Notes: generated by a model not told the origin, from the letters alone. A stretch of 64,000 nt of DNA from an uncultured Pseudomonadales bacterium (GCA_937921865.1 CAKZWF010000033.1:1-64000); one strand, 5' to 3'; numbered from the stretch's first letter, positions 1 to 10,499 are shown. Translations and numbers: made by a program.

Positions 1-1886
1 GTTCTGCCAAGCTCCAATCGCAGGGTATCGACCAGATCGCCAAACTGTTCGCGGTTGTCATCACTAAGGTCTGCGAGCACTTCGTGGGCTTTCAATAGTC
101 GCATCTGTTGACGCTCGGAGGGCGCTGTATGGAGGTCGATGCGATTAAGATCAGCCGGAACCGGAACCGGCGCAGCTGAAATCTGTTCGAGCACAGCGAC
201 CATGCTCAACTCTTCGAAGTCTTCGCGCAGGACTGGTGGGACGTGCTGCAGCAGCAACTCGCAGCCGCGTTCGCGAGCCTGCAGTACCATTTCGTGTAGT
301 GTGCCAAGCAGGGTGCTGTCCATGTGTTCACAGCTTGATAGATCAATCACCAGTTTGCGTCGTGAGTCCATGGCCGCGGTTGCGGTTTCGAACAGTACCT
401 GGCCGTAGAGCCAGGTTACCCGACCTTTCACAACCAGCACGGTGGCATCGGGTGTCTCGGCATAGCTGAATTCGGGCTGTTCGAAGGCGGGCAGGGTGGT
501 CAGGTCAACGTCCTCTACAGATTCGTTGAAAACTGATTCACCAGGGGATGCATTCAGCAGGACCATGGTTACATCGTCACAATCCTGACGTACCTGCCCG
601 TTTGTCACTGACAACAGCAGATGTTCGAGCACCTCCGGATCGTCGTTCAGCTTGTGTAGAACTTCAGCGATGGCGCTTGCGCTTGGCATTGTTTCGCTGA
701 TGTCCAACAGTCCATCTGTGTAGAGCAGTACCTGATCGCCTTCGGCCAGAGTTAACTCATGTTCTGCATAAACAGCGTCTGCCTGCAGTCCAAGAGCGGG
801 TCCAGTGTGTTCCACTTCTTCAATATCGCCAGTCGCATGCAGCCACAGCAGCGGTGGATGGCCGGCGGAGGCGACCGCCAGTTTGCGTTCTTTGATATCG
901 AGCAGACAGAACACGGCGGTGACAAAAACTCCAGGGGCCGGTGGGTTGTCCCGCAGTGAAGCGTTAATGCGCTCAAGCGCCCAGCCCGGACGATAAGGTA
1001 GGCCGGTACTCTGATCGTGCAGACGCATGTGATGTTTGAAGAGCACTGACAGCATCGCAGCGCTCACTCCGTGACCGGATGCATCGGCAACGATCAGAGC
1101 CAGCCACTGCCCGGCAATGCCGACGACATCGTAGAGATCGCCGCCAATAGTGCGACCCGGCCGATACAGCGAGCGGACATTGAAATCCACCAGTGGTGGT
1201 AGCTCGTGAGGCAGAAGCGAACGTTGAATGATCTCTGCCCGATGTAGATCCTGCTCGATGATTTCTGCCTGTCCTTCCAGCAGACGAACCATCTCCGCGA
1301 GTTCATCTCGCGACGCACGCAGTTGATCGTTGCGTAGCTCCAATGCGTTCAATGACCGCTCGAGTGCATTTGAACTGATCTGTAGTTTGGCCGCGGTACG
1401 CTGTAATTCAAGCTGTGCAATCACCTGACGCGACAGTGCATTGAGCGTTTCCTTCTGCACCTGAGTCAGTTGCCTCGGCTTGCGGTCGATGACACACAAA
1501 GTTCCCAGAGCGTGCCCATCGGAGGTGACCAGGGGAGCACCGGCATAAAAGCGAATGCCCGGAGCAGCGGTGACCAGCGGGTTGTCTGAGAAGCGCTGAT
1601 CGGTGGTGGCGTCTTCGACGATGAACAGGTTGTCAGGGTTCAGAATAGCGTGGGCGCAGAAAGCCAGGTCGCGGCTGGTTTCCGAAACATCCAGTCCATG
1701 GCTGGATTTGAACCACTGTCGATTTTCATCCACCAGACTGATGATGGCAATTGGGGTGTCGCAGATCTGCGACGCCAGATAGGTGATGTCGTCATAAGCC
1801 TGCTCGGGCAAGGTGTCGAGGATTGCGTAGTCCCTCAGGGCCTCTAGGCGAGCGGTTTCGTTGTCTGGCTTTGGTGCCTCACTCAT
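1..1886 (-). CDS. GAF + PP2C/SpoIIE-type phosphatase + STAS domain protein (C-terminus runs off the window edge)
   Basis: Open frame from ATG at 1886 to the window edge, absent from the ORF track because it has no stop in the window. N-term [49 protein letters not shown] (GAF); middle [33 protein letters not shown] and YTDGLLD (SpoIIE/PP2C); C-term [23 protein letters not shown] (STAS, DS motif). Confidence 0.9.
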   Translation of the reverse strand, partial: MSEAPKPDNETARLEALRDYAILDTLPEQAYDDITYLASQICDTPIAIISLVDENRQWFKSSHGLDVSETSRDLAFCAHAILNPDNLFIVEDATTDQRFSDNPLVTAAPGIRFYAGAPLVTSDGHALGTLCVIDRKPRQLTQVQKETLNALSRQVIAQLELQRTAAKLQISSNALERSLNALELRNDQLRASRDELAEMVRLLEGQAEIIEQDLHRAEIIQRSLLPHELPPLVDFNVRSLYRPGRTIGGDLYDVVGIAGQWLALIVADASGHGVSAAMLSVLFKHHMRLHDQSTGLPYRPGWALERINASLRDNPPAPGVFVTAVFCLLDIKERKLAVASAGHPPLLWLHATGDIEEVEHTGPALGLQADAVYAEHELTLAEGDQVLLYTDGLLDISETMPSASAIAEVLHKLNDDPEVLEHLLLSVTNGQVRQDCDDVTMVLLNASPGESVFNESVEDVDLTTLPAFEQPEFSYAETPDATVLVVKGRVTWLYGQVLFETATAAMDSRRKLVIDLSSCEHMDSTLLGTLHEMVLQARERGCELLLQHVPPVLREDFEELSMVAVLEQISAAPVPVPADLNRIDLHTAPSERQQMRLLKAHEVLADLSDDNREQFGDLVDTLRLELGR

Positions 1887-2047
1887 GCAGCTACGATAGC
1901 TCTATCCAATAACGGCTGGCGAGGTTTTTTGTGTTGTGGTTGTGGCGCGGGAGTTGCAACCCGAAATCTTATTCTTGATCATCACTGCCCCGTGATGCGA
2001 CGAGCGGTATCGTTCGCATTCGCAGACACTGATTGAGGAAGCGTAAG

Positions 2048-3094
2048 GTGACAGCCCATCCCGAACAGATAACGATCACCCGTCCTGATGACTGGCACCT
2101 GCATCTGCGCGATGGTGTCGCTCTCGCGGCAGTGCTGCCTGATACAGCCCGCCAGTTTGCCCGGGCGATCATCATGCCGAATCTGGCGTCGCCGGTAACG
2201 ACTGTCGCGCTGGCGACAGCCTATCGCGAGCGGATCCTCGCAGCGTTACCGAAAGGCTTGAGCTTTGAGCCGTTGATGACGCTCTACCTCACAGAGACGA
2301 CTTCGCCGGCCGACATCGCCGAGGCCAAAGCCAGCGGTTTTGTGCACGCTGTGAAATACTATCCCGCCGGCGCGACAACCCACTCCGATGCAGGGGTGCG
2401 CGATCTGGCCCGTTGCAAAGCCACGATTGCGGCGATGGCGGATCTCGATCTGCCGCTACTCATGCATGGCGAAGTCACCGACCCCGACGTCGACATATTT
2501 GACCGGGAGCGGATCTTCATCGAGACTCAACTTGAACCAACTGTGAAAGAGTTTCCGCAGCTGCGTGTGGTGCTCGAACACATCACCACCCACGAGGCGG
2601 TGGCATTTGTTGAGCAAAGCTCCGACCGGGTCGCCGCAACCATTACCGCTCATCACCTCCTGCTTAATCGCAACCATCTGTTTACCGGCGGTATTCGCCC
2701 GCACAACTACTGTCTGCCGGTGTTGAAGCGGGAAATTCATCGTCAGGCCCTGCTGGAAGCGGCAACCGGCGGCAACCCCAGATTCTTTCTTGGTACCGAC
2801 AGCGCGCCTCACGCGCGTCACACCAAGGAAACTACCTGTGGTTGCGCTGGCATCTATACTGCGCACGCCGCCGTTGAGTTATACGCTGAAGCCTTCGATT
2901 CGGTGGGACGGCTTGATCGACTGGAAGCGTTCGCCAGCCACTATGGTCCAGACTTCTACCGGCTGCCGCGTAATCCGGATCACATCACCCTGCAGCGGCG
3001 GGCGATGCAGGTACCATCCGCACTGCCCTTTGGCGATGATCATCTGGTCCCGCTGCGTGCCGGCGAGGAGATCGAATTCTCGATCGCGGATTGA
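2048..3094 (+). CDS. pyrC: dihydroorotase
   Basis: [31 protein letters not shown] motifs; GTG 2048 after AGGAAG is a likely start (ORF track starts at TTG 2033). Confidence 0.95.
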   Translation: MTAHPEQITITRPDDWHLHLRDGVALAAVLPDTARQFARAIIMPNLASPVTTVALATAYRERILAALPKGLSFEPLMTLYLTETTSPADIAEAKASGFVHAVKYYPAGATTHSDAGVRDLARCKATIAAMADLDLPLLMHGEVTDPDVDIFDRERIFIETQLEPTVKEFPQLRVVLEHITTHEAVAFVEQSSDRVAATITAHHLLLNRNHLFTGGIRPHNYCLPVLKREIHRQALLEAATGGNPRFFLGTDSAPHARHTKETTCGCAGIYTAHAAVELYAEAFDSVGRLDRLEAFASHYGPDFYRLPRNPDHITLQRRAMQVPSALPFGDDHLVPLRAGEEIEFSIAD

Positions 3095-3121
3095 TTTGAT
3101 CGGGCAATTGCCGGTATCCCC

Positions 3122-4387
3122 TTATGAGAGAGACTGCTCCAGATCGGCGATGATGTCGTCCGGGTGTTCGATACCCACGCACAGTCTGATCATCCCGGCG
3201 GTTACTCCTGCCCGCTGCTGTTCTTCAGCAGAAAGCTGGCGATGGGTTGTGGATGCCGGGTGACAGGCCAGTGATTTGGCATCGCCGATGTTTACCAACC
3301 GCTTGAAAAGCGCCAGCTTGTCATAGAATTTCACTGCGGCGTCGAAGCCACCGGTAATCTCGAAAGTCATCAGCGATGCTGGCTGGCCGTTGCAGTACTT
3401 CAGGGCCAGCGGGTGGTACGGGTCGTCTTCCAGTCCAGCAAATTGAACCCTGCTCACCGCGGGATGGTTGTTCAGGTAGTTAGCGACGGTAATGGCATTG
3501 CTGCAATGGCGTTCCATACGCAGCGCCAGTGTTTCAATGCCCTGCAGAAGCAGAAAGGCGTTGAAAGGGGACAGCGTTGAGCCGGTGTTGCGCAGCGGTA
3601 CGGTTCGTGCCCGGCCGATGTAAGCCGCAGGTCCCATCGCGTCAGTGTAGACCACGCCGTGATATGAGGGTTCTGGTGAGGTCAGCATGGAGAACTTCTC
3701 GGGGTAGTCTGCCCAGGGAAAATTGCCTGAGTCGACGATGACACCGCCGAGCGAATTGCCGTGGCCGCCCATGTATTTGGTCAGCGAATGAACGACGATA
3801 TCGGCGCCGTAATCGAATGGTTTGATCAGCATTGGCGTGGCGACGGTATTGTCCACAATGAGTGGCACGCCATGCTCCTGCGCGACCTTGGCGACAGCTT
3901 CGATGTCGATGATGTTGCCGGCCGGATTGCCGATTGATTCACAGAAAACCGCGCGGGTTTTCTCGTCGATCAGATCGGCAATATTCTCAGGCGAGTCATT
4001 GGCTGAGAAGCGTACTTCGAGACCCTGCTTAGGGAACATATGAGCGAAGAGTGTGTATGTGCCTCCGTAGAGCTGTGGCGTGGTGACAATGTTGTCGCCA
4101 GCCTCGGTGATGTTCTGGATGGCGTAGTTGATTGCCGCGCTGCCGGCGCTGACCGCCAACGCGCCCACGCCCCCTTCCAGATCGGCAACCCGCTTCTCAA
4201 GAACATCATTAGTCGGATTCATGATGCGGGTATAGATGTTGCCGGGGACTGCCAGATCGAACAGGTCAGCGCCGTGCTGGGCACTGTCGAACTCGTATGC
4301 CACGGTCTGATAGATAGGAGTCGCCACCGACCGGGTGGTTGGGTCGGTCTCGTAGCCGGAGTGTATGAGCTTGGTCTCGTCTTTCAT
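3122..4387 (-). CDS. O-acetylhomoserine sulfhydrylase / Cys-Met metabolism PLP enzyme
   Basis: PIYQTVAYEFDSAQHGADLFDL, YTRIMNPTNDVLEKR, VVHSLTKYMGGHGNSLGG (PLP lysine). Confidence 0.92.
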   Translation of the reverse strand: MKDETKLIHSGYETDPTTRSVATPIYQTVAYEFDSAQHGADLFDLAVPGNIYTRIMNPTNDVLEKRVADLEGGVGALAVSAGSAAINYAIQNITEAGDNIVTTPQLYGGTYTLFAHMFPKQGLEVRFSANDSPENIADLIDEKTRAVFCESIGNPAGNIIDIEAVAKVAQEHGVPLIVDNTVATPMLIKPFDYGADIVVHSLTKYMGGHGNSLGGVIVDSGNFPWADYPEKFSMLTSPEPSYHGVVYTDAMGPAAYIGRARTVPLRNTGSTLSPFNAFLLLQGIETLALRMERHCSNAITVANYLNNHPAVSRVQFAGLEDDPYHPLALKYCNGQPASLMTFEITGGFDAAVKFYDKLALFKRLVNIGDAKSLACHPASTTHRQLSAEEQQRAGVTAGMIRLCVGIEHPDDIIADLEQSLS

Positions 4388-4491
4388 GGCAGCCGCAAGC
4401 CTTGTTGTCAGTCTGAAGAAGTGCGAATTATAAGCTTCCCGGGGCCGACTCTGTATGAATCTTGCGTCTTTTTCTGATTTGTCCGACTGAA

Positions 4492-5673
4492 TCAGAACGA
4501 CTCAGCCTCCTTAGAGAGTATCTCGATTGCGGACCGATAGAGGCTTTCATAAGCCTTTGCGGTAGTGTCGATGGAATAGTGGTTCTTGACCCGCAAGCGC
4601 GCGTCTTCGCCCAGGCTTGCGCGCTCAGAAGGCGGCAAGTTGAGAATTTCACTCAGCGCCTTCGCTAATGCGGACGGGTCTCGCGGTGGCACCACGACAC
4701 CAGTGTTTCCGACGATCGATGCACTATCGCCAACGTCTGTGGCTACGCAGGGTAATTTCATAGCCATTGCTTCGCCAAGTACATTAGGGAACGCTTCTGA
4801 CCATGAACTGGAACAGAACATATCCATCGCGCTGAGCAGATGCGGCACGTTGTTTTGCTCCCCGAGTAGGTGAAGTCGGGAACGATCAAGCTTCTGTAAA
4901 TGTGGGATCAGCTGAGGATTTTCCTCCTCAATACCCTTGCCGCACATGATTGTGTGTAATTCATTGTTAGAGCTGGTCAGTTGTGAAAGTGCACGCAGGA
5001 AAGTCACGTGATCCTTCATTGGATGATACCGTCCTACATGCCCCAGAACTAATGCATCGGATGGAATGCCCAGTTCGGAGCGAATTCGCTTTCGGAAGCT
5101 CGATTCAGGTCTGAGTTTGTGCAGATCAAAACCATTTGGGATCCGCAATGCGTGCATAGGGTTGTAGCCGAGGGCTTCGTGCTGTTGTTTCGCGACGTTG
5201 CTGTTGTAGATAATCCGGTTTGCGAAACGGGACAACATGCGGGTGGTTTGAATCACCCAGCGCGTATTGCGAGTCTCATCTTTCAGATTGTAGATACAGT
5301 TTCGTATGTTCCAGATTACTGGGATAGATTTTCGCAGAGATCTTGCAGCCAGCAACGCCAGCAGGTTGGCGTGATACATCCAGCTCTGGATGACGTCAGG
5401 CTCTTGTCTGGACATCAGAGCGCGAAGTTTGACTGTTCCCGCCAGCGGCAGTGTACCCGGCCGCATTCCCAAGCTGTCGACAGAAATGCCCAGTCGGGCA
5501 ATTTTCTTCCCGACGCTGCCGACATCAGTCAATGACACTACAGACATCGCAAACTGATCCGGGTCGATAGCGCTCAGCAGATTGTATAGCGCTGTTTCAG
5601 CACCACCGGTACTGAGCCCCGTGATTACGTGGGAGACACGGATCGGCTTTGAATTTCTCTTTGGCATAGTCAT
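4492..5673 (-). CDS. glycosyltransferase, group 1 (GT4-like) family
   Basis: VITGLSTGGAETALYNLL N-term, LGHVGRYHPMKDH, SSSWSEAFPNVLGEAMAMKLPCVATDVG. Confidence 0.9.
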   Translation of the reverse strand: MTMPKRNSKPIRVSHVITGLSTGGAETALYNLLSAIDPDQFAMSVVSLTDVGSVGKKIARLGISVDSLGMRPGTLPLAGTVKLRALMSRQEPDVIQSWMYHANLLALLAARSLRKSIPVIWNIRNCIYNLKDETRNTRWVIQTTRMLSRFANRIIYNSNVAKQQHEALGYNPMHALRIPNGFDLHKLRPESSFRKRIRSELGIPSDALVLGHVGRYHPMKDHVTFLRALSQLTSSNNELHTIMCGKGIEEENPQLIPHLQKLDRSRLHLLGEQNNVPHLLSAMDMFCSSSWSEAFPNVLGEAMAMKLPCVATDVGDSASIVGNTGVVVPPRDPSALAKALSEILNLPPSERASLGEDARLRVKNHYSIDTTAKAYESLYRSAIEILSKEAESF

Positions 5674-5804
5674 TCCGCAGAGCCGTGTATATGACGGGGT
5701 CTCATCAGCAACGGCCTGTTGATACCGCCTGGAGAATGAACCATTCGTTTGACCTGGTTCGTTGATTTAGTCGAGAACTGCTGCTCACCAGAGAACATTC
5801 AACA

Positions 5805-6944
5805 TCAGAGCGCCCCGTAAAGCGCTCGAGTCAAACTCCCGGATCGTTCGTCGCCGACCATCGCCGCTTTCATCTGGTTCATCACATAGGAGAAACACAT
5901 GCGATTGTCTTCATCAATGACAATCGTGGAACCGCCGGCGCCCGCCCACCAGATTGCGTTGGCGTTTGGAGTAACCGGTAACAGCGGATTTCCGTAGGCA
6001 TAGCCCATCGCGAACCTGATCGGGAAACCCAGTACAGCATCGGTGGACTCGATCTGAACTTCTCTGGCGCGAGCGCAACCTTGCGGGCTCAACAGTTCGA
6101 CCCCGAACGCACTGCCGTTGTTTGCCAGCGCGCTTTGTGCTCTGACTACCGAGCGGGCGTTGCCATGGCCATTGGCGGCGGGAATTTCTGCATTGCGCCA
6201 GCCTTCGCTGTTCACTGATCCAGGCGGCAGGTTGGTGGAGCCGAATACTCTGCCGGTGATGCTGTCCGCATCCATCTGCAGCCCGATGCCGCCTGCAGCT
6301 TCCGGATCCGGGTGCAGATCGGAAACGCGGGGAAATACTGATGGATCTACACCGATATGAAAATCGGCGGACAGGGGCTCGGCAACGTTTTCCCGGAAAA
6401 AGGTGCCGATAGTTTTACCCGTAACACGGCGAACAATCTCGCCGATCAGATAACCTTGAGTAATTGCGTGGTATCCGCTGCGCGTACCGGGTTCCCACCA
6501 GGGTTCCTGAGCGGCGAGATCTGCACACACTTTTTCCCAGTCGTAGAGTTCTTCCGCTTCAAATACTCTGCTCAATCCAGGAACTGCGGCAGCGTGGCAG
6601 AGGAAGTGGCTGACCTTCACGGCTTCTTTGCCGTTGGTGGCGAATTCTGGCCAATACTTGGCGACCGGTGCCTGCAGGTCCAGCTCACCCCGGTCAGCAA
6701 GAATCAGCGCGCACAGGAAGGTCATGGTTTTTGTGGTGGAATAGACGTTGCAGACGGTGTCTTCTTCCCAGGGCTGGGTTTTCTCCGTGTCTTTGTGCCC
6801 GCCCCACAGATCGATGACGAATTCACCGTCTATGGTGCAGGCAAAGCTGGCACCGATATCCCCACGTTCTGCCAGATTCTTCTCGAACTCTTCCGCGACC
6901 GCGGCAAAGCGGTCATCACAAAATCCACCCACGAAAACTCCCAT
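5805..6944 (-). CDS. serine hydrolase, beta-lactamase class C / esterase family
   Basis: VYSTTKTMTF (SxxK), YHAITQGYLIGEIVRRVTGKTIGTF. Confidence 0.88.
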   Translation of the reverse strand: MGVFVGGFCDDRFAAVAEEFEKNLAERGDIGASFACTIDGEFVIDLWGGHKDTEKTQPWEEDTVCNVYSTTKTMTFLCALILADRGELDLQAPVAKYWPEFATNGKEAVKVSHFLCHAAAVPGLSRVFEAEELYDWEKVCADLAAQEPWWEPGTRSGYHAITQGYLIGEIVRRVTGKTIGTFFRENVAEPLSADFHIGVDPSVFPRVSDLHPDPEAAGGIGLQMDADSITGRVFGSTNLPPGSVNSEGWRNAEIPAANGHGNARSVVRAQSALANNGSAFGVELLSPQGCARAREVQIESTDAVLGFPIRFAMGYAYGNPLLPVTPNANAIWWAGAGGSTIVIDEDNRMCFSYVMNQMKAAMVGDERSGSLTRALYGAL

Positions 6945-7078
6945 AGAAGACTGATCAAAGACGGGCAGCGTAGCGAAAAGATCAGTTTTTGACGAATGGT
7001 GCTGAATACACTGGGAGCTACAATTGTCAGATTCGGCACAATTGCCTGAGCTGCCGGCTGAGTAAGGAGACCACGACT

Positions 7079-7927
7079 ATGGCTTTACAGAGGATTTCAG
7101 CTGCCAGTCCGCTGGAGCAGATTCTGGAAACACTGGACGCTGACGGCGGAGTGATTATTGAAGGTCTGTTTGAGGTAGCCGTTATTGAACAAATGCGAGA
7201 AGACATCCTCGCGGCTGCAGCCGACTTTCAGCCGGGTGCTGCCACCCAGGGGTTAGGCCAGGATGGGAAAGCGTTTGTCGGGCGGAACACCATCCGTTTT
7301 TCCAGCCTTGGCAGGCTGTCTGAAGCCTATTTTGCGATGCTGGACAATCCGCTTTATGCGGCTATCGCCGACGCTGTGCTTTTACCGCATTGTGGCTCTT
7401 ACTGGGTAAACACCGGGCAGGCCATGCTGATCGGGCCGCAATCACCAGCTCAGATGCTGCACCGGGATTGCGACAACTGGCCTGCTGTCTCAGCGCAGGG
7501 CTGGCCGGACAGTCCGGAGGTGACGCTCAGTGCGATGATCGCCCTTGCCGATGTCACTGAAGAGCTTGGTGCTACTCGAGTCATACCGGGCAGTCATCGG
7601 TGGGGTGACTATAAGGAAAATGGTACTGCTGAGTTGACCTATCCCGCCGAGATGAAGGTGGGGGATGCTCTGGTTTACACCGGTAAAGTGGTCCACGGCG
7701 GCGGCGCCAATCGCACCGATGACCAGTGGCGGCTCGCCATGCATCTGAGTTTTGTGTTGGGCTGGCTGGTGCCGGAGGAGTCCAGCCCTATAGATTACAG
7801 CGACGCTGACCTGGCGCAGCAGAGCCCTCGGGTGAAGCGTCTTTTAGGTCATCAGTCTTACGATCCGAGACCTCATCTTGGCGGTGGTTTGTGGCTCCGG
7901 CATGTCGATATGATCGAAACTACCTAG
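7079..7927 (+). CDS. phytanoyl-CoA dioxygenase (PhyH) family protein
   Basis: MLHRDCDNW (HxD), ATRVIPGSHRWGDY, GKVVHGGGANRTDDQWRLAM (distal H and R); RBS aaggaga before ATG 7079. Confidence 0.88.
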   Translation: MALQRISAASPLEQILETLDADGGVIIEGLFEVAVIEQMREDILAAAADFQPGAATQGLGQDGKAFVGRNTIRFSSLGRLSEAYFAMLDNPLYAAIADAVLLPHCGSYWVNTGQAMLIGPQSPAQMLHRDCDNWPAVSAQGWPDSPEVTLSAMIALADVTEELGATRVIPGSHRWGDYKENGTAELTYPAEMKVGDALVYTGKVVHGGGANRTDDQWRLAMHLSFVLGWLVPEESSPIDYSDADLAQQSPRVKRLLGHQSYDPRPHLGGGLWLRHVDMIETT

Positions 7928-8000
7928 TCTGCGTTTACCGGGGATAAAAAAGGTGAGCTGTGGCAAATACGATCGGCTGGATGTCTGCTGCCGCTGGCGT

Positions 8001-8672
8001 TCACGGATTCGCAAAGTAGGTCGGAGAGTCGCCCTCCTGCCAGGCCGGATATTTTTTCATGACCGCCCGGAACAGCTCACTGGTCAGGAGGTGATCCAGC
8101 CAGCCTGCAAGGGCGGTGTAGGGTGAGGTCTTGAACCACTCAATATCGACGTAGGCGAACTGGCGCACGAACGGCAATACCGCCACATCGGCATATCCGG
8201 GCTTCGGCCCGAACAGGTAGGCATTTCCTGACGCCTGCTGTATCGACAATTGAGCATCCAGCCGGCTGATGAACGCTTCAGCCAGCGCTCGATGTTGTTG
8301 TTGAGAGAGTTCAGCATGGCGGTCTGCATATTTGTAGCGATCCAGATTCGGTTTGAAGTCCTGGTCACAGTCTTCTATCAGCAAAATCATTCTGGCCAGC
8401 GTCGCTTCATCATAATCCAGCCAGCCATCCGGGTCCTGTTGCTCGAGTGCCCAGTTCATGATGTCCAGGCTCTGTTCCAGAACACGGTCGTTCAGGCGCA
8501 GTACCGGCACTGTGGCTTTAGCCGAAAGCTCCAGCAGAGAAGACGGTTTGGCCCGCAGCACAACTTCTCGGATCTCGAAATTGATTCCTGCATAGGCCAG
8601 GGCTATCCGCGCCCGCATCGCGTAGGGACAGCGTCTAAATGTGTAGAGAATTGGCAGGCGTTGAGACGTCAC
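8001..8672 (-). CDS. glutathione S-transferase family protein
   Basis: LPILYTFRRCPYAMRARIALAYAGINFEIREV, VPVLRLNDRVLEQSLDIMNW; GTG start at 8672 avoids overlapping the upstream gene. Confidence 0.85.
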   Translation of the reverse strand: MTSQRLPILYTFRRCPYAMRARIALAYAGINFEIREVVLRAKPSSLLELSAKATVPVLRLNDRVLEQSLDIMNWALEQQDPDGWLDYDEATLARMILLIEDCDQDFKPNLDRYKYADRHAELSQQQHRALAEAFISRLDAQLSIQQASGNAYLFGPKPGYADVAVLPFVRQFAYVDIEWFKTSPYTALAGWLDHLLTSELFRAVMKKYPAWQEGDSPTYFANP

Positions 8673-8691
8673 GCGGCTGTACCTGATCTGG

Positions 8692-9720
8692 TCACTGGCT
8701 GCGGTTCGGAAATGCCGTTGGGCGCTCTGGTAGTCCCCGGCGGATGGCCTTGGAAAAGTCGTCGGTATCACCACTGTCCACAGCGATTTCTGTAATGTCA
8801 CTGCGCTGCTTCAGCTGATCCAGACTCATTGAGCTGTTCACCGTGCCAAGTTGGTAGGCCAGTTCCAGCACATAGCCATTAGCCAGCAGTCGCCAGTCGA
8901 GAGGGAATTTTGATCCGACTGCTTTAGCGTGACCCCAGATAGTGGTGGTGCAGTTTTGAGTCAGGGCGTTGTACCAGCGAGGCTCGGCAGCCACCTCGTT
9001 GATGTCACGAATGTAATCTAGGAGCATGGCCCGGTCACCCTGTTTCGGGGTGAAGATCCGATAGAGCTCCACTCGTTCGCCCCGATGATTGGTGCGCAAC
9101 GCGACCACGTCAGTTTCTTCCGCAACCACATAGTAGAGTTCGAACTGGCGAAAGAAGCCTCGCAATGCAGAATACGACTCGCCGACTTCTTTTCGGGTCT
9201 CGATAGAAACCGCCAGGTGGCGGCCGTCGGCAAACTCCCAGCTGGCGATGGTGTGGCCATACGCCTGGGGACCCCAGAATGAGAAAAAGATGTCGAAACC
9301 AACGAGTTCATCGAGGTTATAGGTTGCGGTGATCCAGTTTTCTTCCGCGTTTGCCTCATCATTGCGGTAGCGGAAGCTTCGAACGTTGCTGATAGTGAGC
9401 AGAGAACCTTCCAGAGTAGCTGTGGGTAGCTGCGCGACATTGGACTGCCAGTCTCGCTGATTGCTGGGTGTCAGCGTCAACCACCAGATGATGGTCACGA
9501 TGCACAGCCCCGCTACAGCCGCGACCGATCGCCGGAAAGGTCGAATCAGTGTGATCACAGCGACAACGGCTGACAGCAACCCGCCTGCGAGGAGTCCGGC
9601 AAACAGGCGTGAGTCTGGCCCATCTATCCATAACGCCAGCATCGCCCACAGCACTGCCAGGCTCACCGGTATACAAGCCAGAATTCTCAACAGCAGGCGA
9701 AGCGGTGCTATCCCTGACAC
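8692..9720 (-). CDS. DUF4105-type membrane protein
   Basis: Several N-terminal TM segments, then NVRSFRYR...EENWITATYNLDELVGFDIFFSFWG and NCTTTIW typical of the DUF4105 group. Confidence 0.8.
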   Translation of the reverse strand: MSGIAPLRLLLRILACIPVSLAVLWAMLALWIDGPDSRLFAGLLAGGLLSAVVAVITLIRPFRRSVAAVAGLCIVTIIWWLTLTPSNQRDWQSNVAQLPTATLEGSLLTISNVRSFRYRNDEANAEENWITATYNLDELVGFDIFFSFWGPQAYGHTIASWEFADGRHLAVSIETRKEVGESYSALRGFFRQFELYYVVAEETDVVALRTNHRGERVELYRIFTPKQGDRAMLLDYIRDINEVAAEPRWYNALTQNCTTTIWGHAKAVGSKFPLDWRLLANGYVLELAYQLGTVNSSMSLDQLKQRSDITEIAVDSGDTDDFSKAIRRGLPERPTAFPNRSQ

Positions 9721-9860
9721 GATATGGCTCTGCTGCCAGTAAAAAGAAATTCACGCGTTAGGGTGAGCCTGATCTGGCCGCAATGGCATCGGGCAACTCC
9801 TGTCATGGCTTTAGTCTCCTTGATGGCGACGCACCATGGCGCGTCGCAGACCGACTGGTT

Positions 9861-10499
9861 CTAGCTGGAGCTGTCTGGTGCTGACTTTGCCTGAGCGCCC
9901 GCCCTCTGCAGCAGGCTTTCCAGCGTGTTGTACTCCTGAGCGCCGACAATGCCGAATCCACCCGCGACGAAAGTCGGCACACCGGTGATCCCGAGATCAC
10001 GCGAGCTGCGCCAGTCGACGTCAACTGAAGCGCTGAAGCTGCGCGACTCGAGCACTTCCCGGGCTGCGTCTGCGGACAGTCCAATCGATGCAGCGATGCT
10101 CACCAGTTCATCGATATCGCCGATGTTGATGCCATCAACAAAGTAGGCTCGATACAGCAGATCATGAATTGCTTCACCACCCGGCTGGGTGTCTGCCCAC
10201 TTGCCAAGTTCCTGAGCCAGCCGGCTGTTGTAGGTATGAGTCCGGCGCGCATAAGGCAGCCCTTCGGCGTCCATCAGCGTTTTCATGTTGGTGTACATCG
10301 CTTCCAGATCAATGCCCCGTCCGGCAAACAGATCCTCAAGGCGAGCGCCATCCTCAGGCGTTTCCGGGTGCAGGGGAAAGTGCACCCAGGTGACGTTTAC
10401 ATCGTAGTTGGCTTTGAGTTTTTCAATACGCCCGGTACTGAGATAACACCAGGGTCAGACGTAGTCGGTAAATATCGCGAGGTCGATGGTTTCGCTCAT
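9861..10499 (-). CDS. DsbA/FrnE-family oxidoreductase, candidate selenoprotein (UPWC; TGA at 10455-10457 read as Sec)
   Basis: Same-frame reading MSETIDLAIFTDYV-TGA-PWCYLSTGRIEKLKANYDVNVTWVHFPLHPETPEDGARLEDLF...GITGVPTFVAGGFGIVGAQEYNTLESLL. TGA occupies the first Cys of CPWC; the rest of the frame is open to the stop at 9861. The ORF track shows the two halves as 10455..10706 and 9861..10385. Confidence 0.8.
10423..10441 (-). promoter_or_regulatory. putative bacterial SECIS stem-loop
   Basis: Minus-strand TCAGTAC-CGGGC-GTATTGA: 7 bp stem (one G.U), 5-nt loop with G at position 2; 20 nt between the TGA and the loop. Confidence 0.6.

Noticed and set aside
4388-4491. SAM-type riboswitch upstream of the O-acetylhomoserine sulfhydrylase gene
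   Set aside because: Short leader with a possible TATAAT but no recognisable riboswitch core by eye.
9861-10385. Annotating the DsbA-family gene as starting at the internal ATG 10385
   Set aside because: That start would delete the active-site PWC and first beta strand; reading through the TGA restores a full family N-terminus from 10499.
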